The position numbers were made by a program, and so were the translations under genes. Below are positions 45,768 through 58,140 of a stretch of 64,000 bases of DNA, piece after piece (the first letter of the stretch is position 1; each line of letters starts with the position of its first letter). Origin of the DNA: Vesta saturnalis (taxonomy: Eukaryota; Arthropoda; Insecta; Coleoptera; Lampyridae); the NCBI GenBank assembly GCA_036346205.1, contig JARFJB010000408.1:1617501-1681500 (forward strand). Reading direction: 5' to 3'. Under the pieces are notes generated by a model. It saw only the letters and a list, made by a program, of their open reading frames with translations, had not been told where the DNA came from and made no database searches.

Positions 45768-47933
45768 TCCTCAAAGCCTTAGCGATAGAATCTTTATTAC
45801 AAAATTTATGACATAAAAAATATAAAAGTTTCGATAAGCCAAATTATCATCATCAGGCAACCAAAAGTACAAAACATTTAAACAAACTAAACCCAAAAAC
45901 TAAAATATCTACAGTTAAGAATAATTCAAAAGGTAGGAGTGTAATTTTTAACTCACTGAATTTCAAAATTCATAAATTAGCATCACGATAAAATTCCAGC
46001 ACTAAAACAAAGCACACAAGAGCAAGATAACATAAAATTTTATAACTTACGTAATAAATTGAAGGATAAAAGCAAGTTGTTAAAAAGCAAAAATGTATGC
46101 ATCTCCTTCCACCATAAGTTACTACCAAACTGAAGCTTCGTACAATATAATCGTTGGCAACGTCAGTTAAACTGAAGCATAAAGTGGACGAACAAATAAC
46201 AATTAAATAGTTATGTTAAACCCAAATGTAACCTTCTCCGTCACCGTAGAACTAAAATAGGTTGCTGAAGGCAGAATATTTGAATATGGCTTCGCCTTTT
46301 GGAAATTGACAAATTGTCAAGTGGATAATGAAATTGAAATAAGATAGTTAAATGGAGACGCAAGCTAAAAAATATAAAATTAAACGAAGATCAGCTACAA
46401 AAGCTGTGAAAGCTACGAAAACTCTGTGTAATGTTAATACATGTAAAGTTTATGCTTCAATAGGTGACCACTCTCTGTCACCACAGTGTACGCCTCGTTA
46501 CTGAAGGGTGAGACAACGGCAACTCCAATCGGAGATCCGACAAGAAGTCGAAGATAAAACCAAAATAAAAAGTTATAAAGGCGAACCCTTCATGATTTAT
46601 GAACACAATCGTAAATTTAAAATTAAATGCAAGGAAAACTCTAGTTAAAGTCATACTTAAATGAATAAAAATTGCTGCATATTAATATAAGAGATAAATT
46701 AACTAAATTGAGAATCAGAGGCCATGCTGCAATTAAAGGAAAGGTTACGAAGAACCAACCAGTAAAATACTTACAGGCAAAATACATATCTTATTTATAA
46801 ATCAGAAAATATTAATTACATTCGAAAAAGGTGCGCATTGCAAATTGTCACCCAAATTAGGTTTGAATTAGATTTGAAGTAGCCGATGCGTATGTTAGTA
46901 ACGATCTTGACAGACAAGGAAGGAATTGATAAATACAATGATCTAATTTTTGGATTGTAATTGAGATCTACGAAAGCACTACAATAAGTAATCAAAAAAA
47001 GAGTATTTAGAGTAAGGATTTCATTTAAAGACGAATCGAGTTTGTCATCAAACTGATTTATGAATTTCAATGGTTTGAGCATATTTAGTTTAATACCTTT
47101 ATTACAAAAATGTTGTTTTTGGGGTCAAATGAATGACCTGTGTCTAGAACATGGTTACCGAACGAGGACTTATAATTTAATACAAGAGAAATGTTCAGAA
47201 AACCTAGCGCTAAATTTACGATCACTGCGGTCGATATAAAAAAAGTGCCGCAATTTACTTTATAAACTGTCGATCTGTATAGTGTCTTTAGTATGAACTA
47301 AAATGGCTCTAAGTAGTGCGACTTTAGGAATTATGCCAATCGAGAAATTTATTGCACTACAATAACGTTATGAGGAAAGCCGTTAAGGTTAGGTAGCTCA
47401 TAGATTAGATTAAATCCTTTATTAAAATTGAATTGGTTGAGAGATAAATTGAAAAGTTGAAATAAAATCTGAGAGCAGCACTTTTGTGATACAGTGGATC
47501 AAACGAAAAAAAAAGGAATAACGTGGGTTGGTTTTCTGAAAACATCTATGTACATATAGTCGTCTAGTCTGCTAATTTTGAGATCTAAGAAATTAAAAAC
47601 TTTGTTAGGTTCTTTCTCAATGGTGAATTCAATACGTTGGTATAAGCTGTTGAGAAATTGAAAGCAGTGCTCTATGCCCTGGTCATTCCCTTTAATAGCA
47701 ACAAAAATGTCGTACACATAACTAATACAGAGGACAAAACGCTGTTTAATACAGTTATTGCTAAAGATGTTTTTTTCCTCAAGGAAAATCAAAAATAATT
47801 CGTCTAAAAGCGATGACGGACTACTGCTCATGGGAAATCCTGTGAGTTGAAAATAGTTTTTCTCATTGAAATTGAAAAAGGAATTGGCACTTAAAGGGAT
47901 GCATATGTGGTCTGTAAGCTTTGAAGAATTCAA
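45768..47933 (-). mobile_element. Penelope-like element 2, degraded
   Basis: On the minus strand, 47,499-47,933 encodes the RT palm: NEKNYFQLTGFPMSSSPSSL, SYVYDIFVAIKG at the place of the catalytic YVDD, FNFLDLKI and VFRKPTHVIPF. Around 47,280-47,080, in shifted frames, VYKVNCGTFFI and NYKSSFGNHVLDTGHSFDP are remnants of a GIY-YIG endonuclease. The region 46,816-47,082 continues in another frame. The tail has a hammerhead-like motif at 45,828-45,856 and abuts the right end of the pogo element. The RT aspartate pair appears altered. It belongs to a different PLE lineage from PLE 1. Confidence 0.75.
45828..45856 (-). ncRNA. Hammerhead-like motif in PLE 2 tail
   Basis: Minus strand: CTGATGA, one extra T, a perfect 5-bp stem GATAA/TTATC around a 6-base loop, then GAAAC. 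A GTC occurs 18 bases further on, but helix III and helix I cannot be formed convincingly. Probably a decayed ribozyme. Confidence 0.38.
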
Positions 47934-48091
47934 ACAGGTAAGAATTGAGACAATCCATGAAAGGAACGCTCGGGAACAAATTCCTTAAGTACTTTGTAAC
48001 TTGCTTGACAAATACAGACGTGTCCAACACTTTTCCTTTTTAGATAAACATTCAAATTAGAAAATTATAAAATACCAATAACGTCTTTAAC
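47934..48091. other. Spacer between PLE 2 and piggyBac B
   Basis: It may still contain 5' PLE 2 coding DNA (minus strand), but I could not read a confident motif. It ends in TTAA at 48,088-48,091, the left target site of piggyBac B. Confidence 0.4.
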
Positions 48092-50574
48092 CCTCGAGCG
48101 CGCGCAATGAAATCGTTACACGAGGGCGCGCAGTGTATCTGTGAGATACATTGACTTAAAAATAAACAAAATATTAAAAAATATATATTTTTGCAATGAA
48201 TCTGTATTTTAGGGGTTTAAGGAAGGAAATGACACAGTTTTTGTTTTATTTATTTTTATTAGCAACTTGGAAAACGTACAAATTTCAGATCAAACTTACA
48301 TATGTGTCCTCGCAAAACTCGTAGAATATAATACGGTTAAATGAAACATTAAAGAATATAGAAAGGGAGTATAAAATTTAAACAAATACAAATATAAATA
48401 TGCAGTCAGTTTAAATTTTGCCAGTGATCATCGCAGACCATTTGGCAATGTTCTAAACACAAACGCTTTTTGCATATTTTGCAAGCATATTTAGTCAGAC
48501 GTGTTGTTTTATTGTGTTTGAAAGTGTCACATCTTTCCCTTTTTTGATCATCAACTTCTAAACCAGGTGCTGTATTTGTGTTTCTGTTTGGTGGATTTGT
48601 GCTGAGCCGTTCTGAGGTTTGATTAATTTTTTCTTGAAGCACAGCAGGAATTCCTTTGGTATTGCTCTTTCTGTTTTGCAGATGTTCATTTATTAGTTCC
48701 TCGCCCAATTTTTTGAGAAAAATTCTTCGTTTGTCGCGCGTTTGGCCATTTTGTTTTAGTATTATTTGAGCATTTATTCCAACCGTTTAGAACGGAATAA
48801 TAGATGACCATTGGCCATCGCCTGGTATTGCGTGAAACACTATACGTTTCGCACAATTCATCGTTTGTGTCAACAAGAGTACACTTTTTCCTAAAACCAA
48901 AAATGGTTGAAGTAACAGCACGTTTTGAATCTAGGAAATTTTTCGGAATTTGCGGCTTATTCTTTTTACGGTTCCTACGTAGCTGAGTCTGTACGTTGTC
49001 AGCTTTTCAACCAAACTGATGTCTATAAACCAGTTATCGGCAGTGACATTACGACCTGAACCGTAAATTGGAGCAGCTAAACGCTTTACTACATCAACAG
49101 GTTTGTTACAAACTGCAAAAGAGAATCTTCAGGTTGCGTCCTACAATAAACTTCTAAATTTGACACATAATAGGTTTCACTATCAACCATCGCGTAAATG
49201 TTTATTCCATATTTTAGTGGTTTTGACGGTATGTACTGCTTGAAAATACAGCGGCCTCTAAAACCTTCCAGCTTTTCATCAATAGTCACATTTGGACCCG
49301 CCGCATTTTACAATTTTCGACGAAGATCTCCCAAAAATCTCTTATAGGAGCCAACCTGTCCAACTCTTTTCTGGACAATCTCGTTTCGCGATCGTCAAAC
49401 CGTAAACATTTTAGCAAAAATAAAAATCTTTTTCTGCTCATTGTACTTCCAAATATTTCTACTCCGTGTCCAGTAGTATCAAATAAATCTAAAGTATTCA
49501 AATGGTGGGCTCGTAATCGGCCGGAAAGATAAAGAAGCCCTATGAGTGCTTTTATTTCAGACACAGAAGTAGGACGTGCATCTCTTTCACGTGAAAATTT
49601 CACCCTTTCTTGGTCAATAAATTGATTTGTGTATTGCACAAGTATATCAATCATGTTATCACTTACAAAACATTGCCATGCTGTCCTTGCTAAACCGTTA
49701 ACTTGGCTAAGATTCTTGTTCACTATCTTGTGAAACCCTGTTCTTGTTTTATATGGTGTTTTTTCCATTTGTATAAGTCGACGTTAACTTTTATTTTTTT
49801 TGGTGCTGGTAAAAAAAATCGTCGTCGTTATCTGACTCGTCGCCGCTGTCCATATTTTGTTCCGACTCCGAATCGCTGTCCCTAGTTTCAAAACGCCTTC
49901 AGCAACATCATCTTCGCCACTTGCAATTGATTCGACTTCATCATTTTCGTCGTCGGAATCAAACAGGTACTTTTGAATTTCTTCTACGTCATTGGCATTG
50001 TTCAAGTTGTATGATTGCTTTGAAAGCGACATGATCCTAAAACAAATTTTTATTTGCTAATCTCAGATTTTACACATTTATCTCGTTTTATATGAAAATA
50101 TCACAATCTAACTCTTGTTATACTAATTTCACAAGAAAATTAAGATTAAAAATAAACAATTATAGATCAACAATTACGCAAAATCTCTGTTTTGCAAATT
50201 ATAAAAGAGATTAAAATACTAAACTAATTGATGAAGAAGTTGCATACTCACTGACTTTCTTGATACTAGCAGCATCTTTCGCGTTAAATCAATTGTTGGA
50301 AATTTTATAGGCTTTTTCTTAACGGTCTCTGGATTTTTCTGAAGTTATTACTACACATATAATCTGTCAAGCATTTTCTATTTCACAGTTATCGTCGGAA
50401 TCATCCATTGTTATTACCGAAAGTAATAAAAAAAATTGACAAGTTGAACTTTCCGCGAAATATAAACGCAGTACCTTTGAATTTTCGTTTAGGTATTTAG
50501 TAGAAATTAATTTACCCCAATTGAATTTAATACGATCGTTCAAAAAATGGTATAATCATCACGAACGTTCAGGG
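48092..50574 (-). mobile_element. piggyBac-like element B
   Basis: The left end is TTAA followed by CCCTCGAGCGCGCGC (48,092 onward). A right end is proposed at 50,574, where the inverted sequence reads AACCCTGAACGTTCG and matches the left end with one gap and several changes; its flank is TTGT in place of TTAA. The length of 2.48 kb is normal for piggyBac. It is another family than element A. Confidence 0.7.
48406..50032 (-). pseudogene. piggyBac B transposase, frameshifted but with all catalytic Asp
   Basis: Minus strand. An acidic N-terminus (from 50,032) includes SDSESEQNMDSGDESDN in a second frame, so two compensating shifts flank it. 49,286-49,768 holds ALIGLLYLSGRLRAHH and MSRKRFLFLLKCLRFDD. 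TIDEKLEGFRGRC (first D), GRNVTADNWF (second D) and VDTNDELCETYSVSR (third and fourth D) are all readable, followed by NTRRWPMVIYY. 48,406-48,708 ends in a cysteine-rich finger, CKICKKRLCLEHC. At least three frameshifts and one stop (49,784-49,786) prevent translation. Such transposases excise precisely at TTAA. Confidence 0.88.
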
Positions 50575-51144
50575 TTGTACCGGTTTCCGGAAAAATTGGA
50601 GACTTCACTGCACTCAGTTCTCAAACATTGCCGTCGACCGGTAAACGTCCTTTATGAATCTTGATACTTAATATACTATAACAATTATTTAGGATAATAA
50701 TGCAACCTCTTTTATAAGTTTATTACGAAAATAGGTAACGTTGTAAAAACAAAAACAATAATCCTTGTCAAACAAACCTTTAAAACTTCATGTCAAATAA
50801 ACGTTAAGAGACATCTAGACTTCTAAAAAATACCTATAATACAGTTTAAGTATTTCCAACCATATTTAAACAATTTTTACACTTATTTCGCTTTTCATTA
50901 AGAAACTTTGTAAAGAAACGTGTGAAATTACATCTTCTTTAAAAAGTATGTCTACATTTTTTTATAAAAGTAATCATTATTCAGATATTGAAAAAATTTG
51001 AACTAATACTTAAATTATACCTTAACAATTTTTTTGCAGCTAAATTACGCGTCACATCAAAATATTGCATAGAATATAACTAATCTATATTATTAAGGTC
51101 TATATATTAGTAATTTTGTATCGTTGAAACATACAGCAGTTTAA
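50575..51144. other. AT-rich spacer
   Basis: No gene or repeat recognised between piggyBac B and the next tandem-repeat tract. Confidence 0.5.
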
Positions 51145-51353
51145 AAAAAAACACACACACAAACGCGCGCGCGCGCGCATCCACGCACACACGCTCGCAC
51201 GTACACGCGCACACGATCACACGGGCATAGTCACACACGCGCACACGAACACACGCACCCGAACACACACATACACACACACACGCACACACGCACACGC
51301 ATACACACATGCACCATACACGCACACCGCATACGACACGCACACACGCACAG

Positions 51354-51385
<32 letters not shown>

Positions 51386-51465
51386 CACACAGCACACACA
51401 CACGCACACACAGCACACACACGCACACACACACGACACCACGCACACCACGCGTATCACACTGT
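51145..51465. repeat. CA/CG-rich microsatellite
   Basis: Poly-A, a short CG run, then irregular ACAC and ACGC units for about 320 bp. It resembles the opening units of the large array at 20.7 kb but lacks the hairpin lead-in. Confidence 0.95.
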
Positions 51466-51479
51466 TAAGTTTGTATTTT

Positions 51480-54400
51480 TTTTAATTTATTTATTTGTAT
51501 GTTTATATTATAATTCTATGTTATATTGTATTTAGTGTTGTATTTATATTTATTGTTGTTATTGTATTTGTTTTATTTTATGTTTATTTATTTATTTTAT
51601 TTTATATTTATATTTATTTTATTTATGTTTATTTTTATTTATGTTTTGTTATTTGTATTTATGTTTGTATTTGTATTTTATTTATTTTGTATTTTTTTAT
51701 TTTTTTATGTTTAATATTTATATTTTATTTGTATTTGTATGTTTATGTTATATGTTTATGTTTATATTTATGTTTATGTTTTGTTGTATTTGTATTTATG
51801 TTTATGTTTGTATTTTATGTTTTGTTTATTTATGTTGTTTTGTATTTGTATTTGTGTTTGTGTTTTATTTTGTTTATTTTTTTGTATTTTTATTTGTATT
51901 TGTTTTATGTTTGTATTTGTGTTTGTATTTGTGTTTATGTTTTGTTATTTTTGTTTGTGTTTGTATTTGTATTTGTTTTGTTTTGTATTTGTGTTTGTGT
52001 TTATGTATTTATGTTTGTTTTGTTTGTATTTGTGTTTGTGTTTGTGTTTATGTTTTTTTATTTGTTTTGTTGTATTGTGTTTTGTTTGTATTTTTATTTG
52101 TGTTTTATTTTATTTATATTTTGTTTGTTTTGTATTTATTTTATATTTTGTGTTTTGTTTGTATTTATGTTTATTTTTGTTTATGTTTGTATTTGTGTTT
52201 ATGTTTGTGTTTGTGTTTGTTTTGTGTTTGTATTTATGTTTGTATTTGTGTTTGTGTTTATGTTTTATTTTATGTTTGTATTTTATGTTTATGTTTATGT
52301 TTATTGTTTATGTTTGTGTTTATGTTTATGTTTATGTTTATTTATATTGTATTTGTATTGTTTTGTATTTATGTTTATGTTTGTATTTGTATTTAGTATT
52401 TGTATTTGATGTTTGTATTTTATATTTTATTTATATTTGTGTTTATGTTTATTTATTTTATTTTATTTTGTTTTATGTTTTATTTGTATTTTATGTTTTG
52501 TATTTGTATTTTTATTTTATGTTATATTTATGTTTGTTTGTATTTATATTTGTATTTATGTTTATATTTTGTGTATTTGTATATTTATTTTATATTTATG
52601 TTTTATTTGTATTTGTATTTGTGTTTGTGTTTTGTTTTGTTTGTATTTATTTATTTATATTTATATTTTATTTATGTTTATATTTATGTTTATTTTATAT
52701 TTGTATTTTATTATATTTATATTTATTTTGTTTTATTTTTTTTGTGTTTTGTTTTGTTTTGTTATTTATATTTGTATTTATATTTGTATTTATGTTTATG
52801 TTTGTTTGTATTTTTTTGTTTTGTGTTTGTATTTGTGTTTGTATTTTGTATTTGTGTTTTGTTTTGTTTGTATTTATATTTTATTTATATTTTGTTTATA
52901 TTTATTTTATATTTATATTTATTTGTATTTATGTTTATGTTTTGTATTTATTTGTGTTTATGTTTGATTTGTGTTTGTGTTTGTGTTTGTGTTTGTGTTT
53001 ATGTTTATTTATGTTTGTATTTGTGTTTGTATTTTGTATTTATGTTTATGTTTTATGTTTGTATTTTTTTAGTTTGTGTTTGTATTTGTTTATTTTATGT
53101 TTATTTGTGTTTATGTTTGTATTTTATGTTTGTGTTTATGTTTGTGTTTGTGTTTATGTTTGTATTTATATTTATGTTTATATTTATGTTTATGTTTGTT
53201 TATATTTATATTTATGTTTATATTTATTTTATTTTATGTTTATTTTATATTTAGTATTTGTATTTGTATTTTATTTGTGTTTATGTTTATGTTTGTATTT
53301 ATGTTTATATTTATGTTTTATTTTGTTTGTATTTTGTTTTTGTGTTTATGTTTATGTTTGTATTTGTGTTTATTTTATATTTGTATTTTATTTATGTTTT
53401 GTGTATTTATATTTATATTGTGTATTATTTTATTTATTTATGTTTATGTTGTATTTGTGTTTTGTGTTTGTTTGTATTTATGTTTGTGTTTATTTTGTTT
53501 GTGTTTGTGTTTGTTTTATTTATGTTTTTGTTTTTTTGTGTTTTGTTTTTTTGTATTTTGTTTGTTTTTGTTTGTGTTTGTGTTTGTGTTTGTGTTTGTG
53601 TTTGTTTTTATTTGTGTTTGTTTTATGTTTTGTGTTTGTGTTTGTGTTTGTGTTTGTGTTTGTGTTTGTGTTTGTGTTTATGTTTTGTGTTTTGTTTGTG
53701 TTTTGTTTTGTGTTTGTGTTTGTGTTTGTGTTTGTGTTTGTGTTTGTTTGTGTTTTGTTTTGTTATGTTTTTTTTGTTTGTGTTTTGTTTATGTTTTGTT
53801 GTGTTTGTGTTTGTTTGTGTTTGTGTTGTATTTTTGTTTATTTTATGTTTTGTGTTTGTGTTTGTTTTTGTTTTGTGTTTGTGTTTGTTTTTGTGTTTAT
53901 GTTTGTGTTTGTGTTTGTGTTTTGTGTTTGTGTTTGTTTTGTGTTTGTGTTTGTGTTTGTGTTTGTGTTTGTGTTTATGTTGTTTTTTTGTTTTTGTTTT
54001 TGTTTGTGTTTTTGTTTGTGTTTGTATTTGTGTTTGTGTTTGTGTTTGTGTTTGTGTTTGTGTTTTGTGTTTGTGTTTGTGTTTGTGTTTGTTTTGTGTT
54101 TGTGTTTGTGTTTGTGTTTGTTTGTTTTGTTTTGTTTTTTGTTTTGTTTTTTTGTGTTTAGTGTTTATGTTTGTTTTTTGTTTGTATTTTGTTTGTGTTT
54201 GTTTTTGTTTTGTTTTGTTTTGTTTGTTTTTTTTTTTATTTTGTTTTTGTTTTTTTTTTGTTTTTTTTTTTTTTTTTTTGTTTTGTTTATGTTTATTGTT
54301 TGTTTTGTGTATTTGTTTTGTTTATATTTATTTTAGTTTTGTTTATGTTTATGTTTGTATTTATGTTTATGTTTTTGTTTATGTGTTTGTTTTGTGTTTG

Positions 54401-56025
54401 TGTTTGTTTATGTTTATATTTTGTGTTTTTTGTTTATGTGTATTTGTTATGTTTATGTTTATGTTTATGTTTGTGTTTGTATTATTTGTGTTTATATTTA
54501 GTTGTTTATGTTTATGTTTTATTTATGTTGTTTTATTTGTTTTATGTTTTGTTTTGTTTGTGTTTTGTTTGTTTTTGTTTGTGTTTGTGTTTGTGTTTGT
54601 TTTATGTTTATGTTTTGTGTTTGTGTTTGTGTTTTTGTTTGTGTTTGTGTTTTGTTTATTTTGTGTTTGTTTTTATGTTTGTTTGTGTTTGTGTTTGTGT
54701 TTGTGTTTGTGTTTGTATTTGTGTTGTGTTTGTGTTTGTGTTTGTGTTTTTTTATGTTTGTGTTTATGTTTGTGTTTGTGTTTGTGTTTGTGTTTGTGTT
54801 TTGTTTGTTTGTGTTTGTGTTTGTATTTGTATTTGTGTTTGTGTTTGTGTTTGTGTTTGTGTTTGTGTTTATTTTGTTTTGTGTTTGTGTTTGTTTTTGT
54901 GTTTGTGTTTGTGTTTTTGTTTGTGTTTGTGTTTGTGTTTGTGTTGTGTTTTGTTTGTGTTTGTTTTTGTGTTTATTGTTTGTGTTTGTGTTTGTGTTTG
55001 TGTTTGTGTTTGTGTTTGTGTTTGTGTATTTGTGTTTGTTTGTATTTGTGTTTGTGTTTGTGTTTTATGTTTATGTTGTTTTGTTTTGTTTGTGTTTATG
55101 TTTGTGTTTGTGTTTGTGTTTTGTTTGTTTGTGTTTGTGTTTGTGTTTATTTTGTGTTTGTGTTTTTGTTTGTGTTTGTGTTTGTGTTTGTGTTTTGTTT
55201 TGTTTATTATTTTGTTTGTTTTGTGTTTTGTGTTTTTTTGTTTGTGTTTTTTTTGTTTGTTTTGTGTTTTGTTTTTTTTTTGTGTTTGTGTTTTTTGTTT
55301 TTTTTTGTTTTGTGTGTTGTGTTGTGTTTTTGTTTGTGTTTTGTTTTTGTTTGTGTTTTGTTTTTTTTGTTTTGTTGTTTTTTTTTTTTTGTGTTTTGTT
55401 TTTTTTTTTTTGTTTTGTTGTTTTTGTTGTTTTGTTTGTGTGTGTTTTTTGTTGTTGTTGTTGTTGTTTGTTTTTTGTGTTTTGTTTTTTTTTGTGCGTG
55501 TTTTTTTGTTGTTGTTTTTGTTTTGTTGTATTTTGTTTTATGTTTTGTTGTTGTTTTGTGCGTGTTTTGTTTTTGTGTTTGTTGTTTTGTTTTGTTTTGT
55601 TGTTGTTTTTTGTGTGTTGTTTTGTTGTTTTTTTGTTTTTTGTTTGTTTTATTATATTTTTATTTTTATGTATTGTTATTTTATGTTATGTTTGTATATT
55701 TGTTTTATGTTTATGTATTTATGTATTTTGTATTATATTATATTGTATATTATATTTATATTTGTTTATTTATTTTATTTTATTTGTATTTTTGTATATT
55801 ATGTTTGTTATATTTTTTTTGTTGTTTTGTGTTTTTGTTTTTTTTTTTTGTTGTTGTTTTGTGTTTGTTGTGTGTTGTTGTTGTTTTGTGCGTGTGTTTT
55901 TGTTTATTTTGTTTGTGTTGTTGTTGTTGTTGTTTTTTGTTGTTGTTTGTTGTTGTTGTTTTGTTGTTTTGTATTTGTTGTTGTTGTGCGTGTTGTTTGT
56001 GTGTGTTTTTTTGTTGTTGTGTGTG

Positions 56026-56072
<47 letters not shown>

Positions 56073-56100
56073 GTGTGTGTGTGTGTGTGTGTGTTTGTAT
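51480..56100. repeat. T/G-rich hexamer array, nearly free of C on the plus strand
   Basis: About 4.6 kb built from TTTATA, TTTATG, TTTGTA and TTTGTG units in an overall drift: A-rich units dominate to about 53.5 kb, TTTGTG to about 55.2 kb, then TTTTG and GTT units. A short return of TTTATA near 55,660-55,810 is followed by more GTT and a terminal TG dinucleotide run (about 56,030-56,095). Stop-free frames rich in Phe, Val, Cys and Leu arise from this composition and are not genes. Confidence 0.97.
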
Positions 56101-57429
56101 GATAATTTTATTTTAATATTATAAGAAAATGTGTAAACATAATCGTTTGTGCAGAAATTGTCTTAATACGGCGCCATATAAATTTAAAATTTAATTCAAT
56201 AGAATTGAAAATGTTTAAACTATATTGTCGACATTTTTATTTGAGCGGGCGGTTTTTAAGTTTTTTTTAAGCTAACATCTATATGGCTGCTAACCTTTGT
56301 CACACATGAAGGTTTATTAGGCACAGTTTTTAGGTTCTGAAACATTATCTTAATTCAACGATGAAAAATGAAAATGTTACATCCGGTAGACCTAAATTTA
56401 CTAGCAACATGGCTATAACGTTTGCAGAATTTTGTCTTAAAACGTATACACTCGGTATATTACTCGAATTGAAAGGAAAATGAAATTCCTCTATCAGGAA
56501 AATGTAATACACTCTTTGAAGGGGATGGAAGAATTAGAAGAAGAGTGTTAACCATGTTTCTAATGTCATTACTCATTATATTTGTACGTTTAAACGTTTT
56601 CAACTGACACTCATGGGAATACGATTAACTACTAAAGAATGGATAGTGTTACATCTATTTTCATGTCAATTTGGCATTATAATTTTACTATATTAAACGA
56701 CCCCAAGTTATTCAACGGGTGTTGGAACTAGTGATGGTTAAAAAAGCTGATACTTATAAAAATTTCTGCATAAATAAAAAAGTGATTCAAATGCATTATT
56801 TTTAACTGTCTGCTTTGTTACCTGTCCTCTATTGATTATCGGAATCTATGATTTAGGACGGATTCGACAAGGTATGTATGACACAGCCGACCTCTCGCTC
56901 TCTTTACTAACTAATAGAAAATAGAACAAAACAGTTCAAAGTCCAGATTTTTTTTAAATTTTTGTTTTACAATTTGACAATAGTTTAGTGTTAGGTATGT
57001 GTTGTGTATTTATTTGTTTAGAAATGAGTATTAAAAATGGACCATGTTTTTATTATCGAGTTTGTAATATCCTTGTTTCACGTGCAAAGTAACTTTAAAT
57101 TGTAATATATTCGTTAAGCTCCGGAGAAATCAAAACTGGAGAGACACTGCTTTTTTCACGATTCTTATGAACGTGGACAGCAGTAGCCGATATATAAGTT
57201 CTGAATAAATCTTAGTTGAACAGCTTGGACGAATGCATCCTTGACTATAAGTGTCTATTCTATGCAAAGTGTACCGAGTGGTTCATTAATAAAGGAGGCC
57301 GGCTGTATATGATAAACTAAGCATCGCATAGTTTCGGCAAAAAATATTGATAGCAGAAGGGCCGAGGGAAATTCCGGAAAATTATTTTCAAGTTCCTGCG
57401 ATGGCCGCTAGTAGTCGTACACGTACACT
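56101..57429. other. AT-rich DNA without recognised gene
   Basis: No coding motif seen. Some short stretches are GC-richer near 57,290-57,420, but no family was recognised. Confidence 0.5.
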
Positions 57430-57565
57430 AAATTAGAAAATTGGATTTTTCTCTTAAATCGGCATCATCAAGGTATGTCCAAAACAGTTTTATTATAAAC
57501 TACATAAGCTTTCCTTTTTTTTAACATTTTTGGTGCAGAAGTAAAGGTTCACTTAAAAAAAATGT
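57430..57565 (+). repeat. Left arm of a divergent long inverted repeat
   Basis: It starts TAAATTAGAAAAT and continues through AAATCGGCATCATCAAGG and AACTACATAAGCTT to GGTTCACTT. It pairs with 60,201-60,367 with gaps, at about 80-85% in the outer part. Confidence 0.65.
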
Positions 57566-57577
57566 CATAATTTCTTT

Positions 57578-57787
57578 TTGACTCTATTAGTTGAGTTGAT
57601 CGGCCTGTTTCCACAGTTTTTGCTTCGTGCTGAGAAGGACTGTTTTCGCACTTCAGTCAAATTCATATGTTATGATTTTTTCCAAGCACTTCACTACTCT
57701 CAGATTCGAACTTTGGTATCTTTCACTTACAAGTATGATATCTGTCCTGCTGAGCCACTGAGTAATCCAATATATATTTTTTGGTAA
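57578..57787 (-). repeat. PLE 1 tail, second copy, with tRNA-like head and no mariner
   Basis: This segment matches 3,525-3,656 joined to 5,124-5,243, that is, the PLE 1 tail as it was before the mariner inserted. The region that carries the hammerhead-like motif in PLE 1 is deleted here. On the minus strand it starts with a tRNA-like sequence: A box TGGCTCAGCAGG (plus 57,746-57,757) and B box AGTTCGAATCT (plus 57,702-57,712). It is either a 5'-truncated PLE or a SINE with a PLE tail. No target duplication was identified. Confidence 0.75.
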
Positions 57788-58140
57788 TAATAATTTTTAA
57801 TAGGAATCAATAATTTACGAAAAAATATTGAAATACGTACTAAGGAGACTATAACCAGGAATAAAGTTAAAAGAAGCATATTTTTTTATTACCTTCGAGT
57901 GAATGACTGTGTTAATAGTTTTGCCGAAATTAGAATTTGACATTGAAAATATATCGATAATTATGTTTTAATAATACTGATAAAGGACTGTAAGAATGTA
58001 ATTAGAAATAACATCCTTACTTAGTAATGAAAGGTAGTTGAGGTACTCAGGTAATAATTAGAATAGATATCATCAAGCATTCAGGAATTCAAGGTTATTT
58101 ATGTTCTCTATAATTAAAGTGAGTGACGATAATTTTGTGT

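Noticed and set aside
46352..46504. Plus-strand 50-codon frame starting METQAKKYKIKRRS, reminiscent of a retroelement Gag start
   Set aside because: Too short and without any downstream Gag or Pol motif; it lies in the tail region of PLE 2.
51480..56100. Telomeric tract
   Set aside because: The units are TTTRTR and GTT, not TTAGG or TTAGGG, and ordinary DNA continues on both sides.
51495..56124. Several long plus-strand frames rich in Phe, Val, Cys, Leu and Tyr that look membrane-like
   Set aside because: They arise from TTTGTG/TTTATG hexamers that cannot form stops in those frames; hydrophobicity is a by-product of T-rich codons.
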